Shown here piece after piece: positions 7,582 through 7,877 of a stretch of 7,877 nucleotides of DNA. Made by a program: the position numbers and the translations under genes. The number at the start of each line of letters is the position of its first letter. The stretch's first letter is position 1. The stretch is from an uncultured Ruminococcus sp. (GTDB lineage Bacteria > Bacillota > Clostridia > Oscillospirales > Acutalibacteraceae), in NCBI GenBank assembly GCA_902767175.1, contig CACXGH010000021.1, positions 1 through 7,877 of the forward strand, in the 5' to 3' direction. The notes under the pieces are model-generated. The model was not told the origin of the DNA. It did no database searches and worked only from the letters and a program-made list of their open reading frames with translations.

Positions 7582-7614
7582 GACAGCCCTCCGGACTTCC
7601 TCTCATCTTTTTCT

Positions 7615-7643
7615 ATCATACCATATCCTCACTCCATTTTCAA
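7615..7643 (-). promoter_or_regulatory. Housekeeping (sigma-A-type) promoter of purL
   Basis: On the minus strand TTGAAA (7638-7643) is followed by exactly 17 bp and TATGAT (7615-7620). Transcription should start near 7608, giving a leader of about 60 nt. That leader is too short for a complete purine riboswitch placed before a separate terminator, and no such fold is evident. The -35 overlaps the CTTG tail of the inverted-repeat arm at 7641-7644, so insertion or loss of the repeat would touch this promoter. Confidence 0.7.
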
Positions 7644-7671
7644 GTGCGGCGGAGTGCCTCCGCTGTCGATT
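7641..7671. repeat. Right arm of long inverted repeat
   Basis: Bases 7646-7671 are the exact reverse complement of 1-26, and 7641-7644 continue the match after a one-base skip. The arm contains the hairpin GCGGAG (7649-7654), loop TGC, CTCCGC (7658-7663). It lies directly upstream of the purL promoter and starts a GC-rich stretch running to the window end. The two arms enclose all five well-supported genes in this window. Confidence 0.85.
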
Positions 7672-7877
7672 CGCGGCGGCGCTCGCTAAGCTCGCTCTGA
7701 CTTTCAGACCAAACGTTCTTTGTCCGCGGTTATCCGCCCAACACGCCCCTCACGGTACGCTTATGGGCGGTTTTTGTTGTATAACAAGCGTCGATGTCCC
7801 CCGAGTCTCGCCTGCCGGCTCGGTCGGTGCTTCTGCCTTCGGCAGAGGTGTCCGCCGGACACCCGCACCCTCTATAG
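7672..7877. other. GC-rich, hairpin-dense non-coding stretch
   Basis: No reading frame here looks like a gene. Besides the hairpin at 7734-7770, the stretch holds several short stems: TCTGA (7696-7700) with TCAGA (7704-7708), TTGTT (7774-7778) with AACAA (7783-7787), CCGAG (7801-7805) with CTCGG (7819-7823), TCTGCC (7832-7837) with GGCAGA (7841-7846), and GGTGTCC (7847-7853) with GGACACC (7857-7863). GCTCGCT is directly repeated at 7681 and 7690. Base composition is visibly richer in GC than the genes. It may be the body of a dispersed repeat element whose edge is the inverted-repeat arm, or part of a structured RNA. It continues past the window. Confidence 0.5.
7734..7778 (+). terminator. 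Rho-independent terminator-like hairpin with no upstream plus-strand gene
   Basis: CCGCCCA at 7734-7740 pairs with TGGGCGG at 7764-7770 around a 23-nt loop and is followed at once by TTTTTGTT on the plus strand. The U-tract is on the plus strand only. The nearest gene to the left, purL, is transcribed away from it. It could end an unannotated plus-strand RNA, block antisense transcription into the region, or be an internal part of the repeat element. Confidence 0.5.

Noticed and set aside
7548..7614. Purine riboswitch in the purL leader
   Set aside because: The leader predicted from the promoter is only about 60 nt. I see none of the conserved three-way-junction elements and no terminator/antiterminator pair.
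7444..7700. Plus-strand open frames over the purL start and leader
   Set aside because: They overlap the purL 5' end and its promoter in antisense, lack ribosome binding sites and give compositionally odd proteins.
1..7877. CRISPR array, tRNA, rRNA, transposase or prophage genes
   Set aside because: No regularly spaced repeats, cloverleaf or rRNA-like segments, or transposase or phage motifs were seen. The repeats present are few and do not have CRISPR spacing.

Overview
This window looks like chromosomal DNA of a spore-forming anaerobic Clostridia member. A gut Ruminococcus or Eubacterium siraeum type (Oscillospiraceae) is my guess. The support is: a Coat_F-type spore coat pair, a flavodoxin/2x[4Fe-4S] EFR1-type protein of the kind common in strict anaerobes, the clostridial form of one-chain PurL with a GHSER ending, strong AGGAGG ribosome binding sites and moderate GC content. 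The species is inference; the coding content is read directly.

Layout from left to right. Positions 1-203 hold one arm of a long inverted repeat, a rho-independent terminator and a pair of 19-bp direct repeats. Positions 204-2327 (minus) encode a PAS-GGDEF-EAL protein. Its GGDEF motif is degenerate and its EAL motifs look intact, so it is probably a cyclic-di-GMP phosphodiesterase. Positions 2328-2500 are a divergent promoter region: a near-consensus housekeeping promoter faces left and a sporulation-type -10 element faces right. Positions 2501-2940 (plus) are two small spore-coat-like genes in one operon. Positions 2941-3018 carry a perfect 14-bp stem between convergent genes. Positions 3019-3759 (minus) encode the EFR1-type flavodoxin-ferredoxin. 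Positions 3780-7547 (minus) encode full-length PurL (FGAM synthase), which is probably co-transcribed with the EFR1-type gene 20 nt downstream. Positions 7548-7877 hold the purL leader and promoter, then GC-rich, hairpin-dense DNA with no convincing gene. That stretch begins with the second arm of the inverted repeat seen at position 1.

The genes do not form one obvious pathway. PurL does the fourth step of purine synthesis, the EFR1-type protein is a putative electron carrier, the coat pair belongs to sporulation, and the EAL protein to nucleotide second-messenger signalling. I found no clear novel system. The points most worth a second look are the inverted repeat bracketing the gene block and its hairpin-rich extension, the short reading frame that ends 1 nt before the preferred purL start, and the catalytically asymmetric GGDEF-EAL protein next to spore genes.
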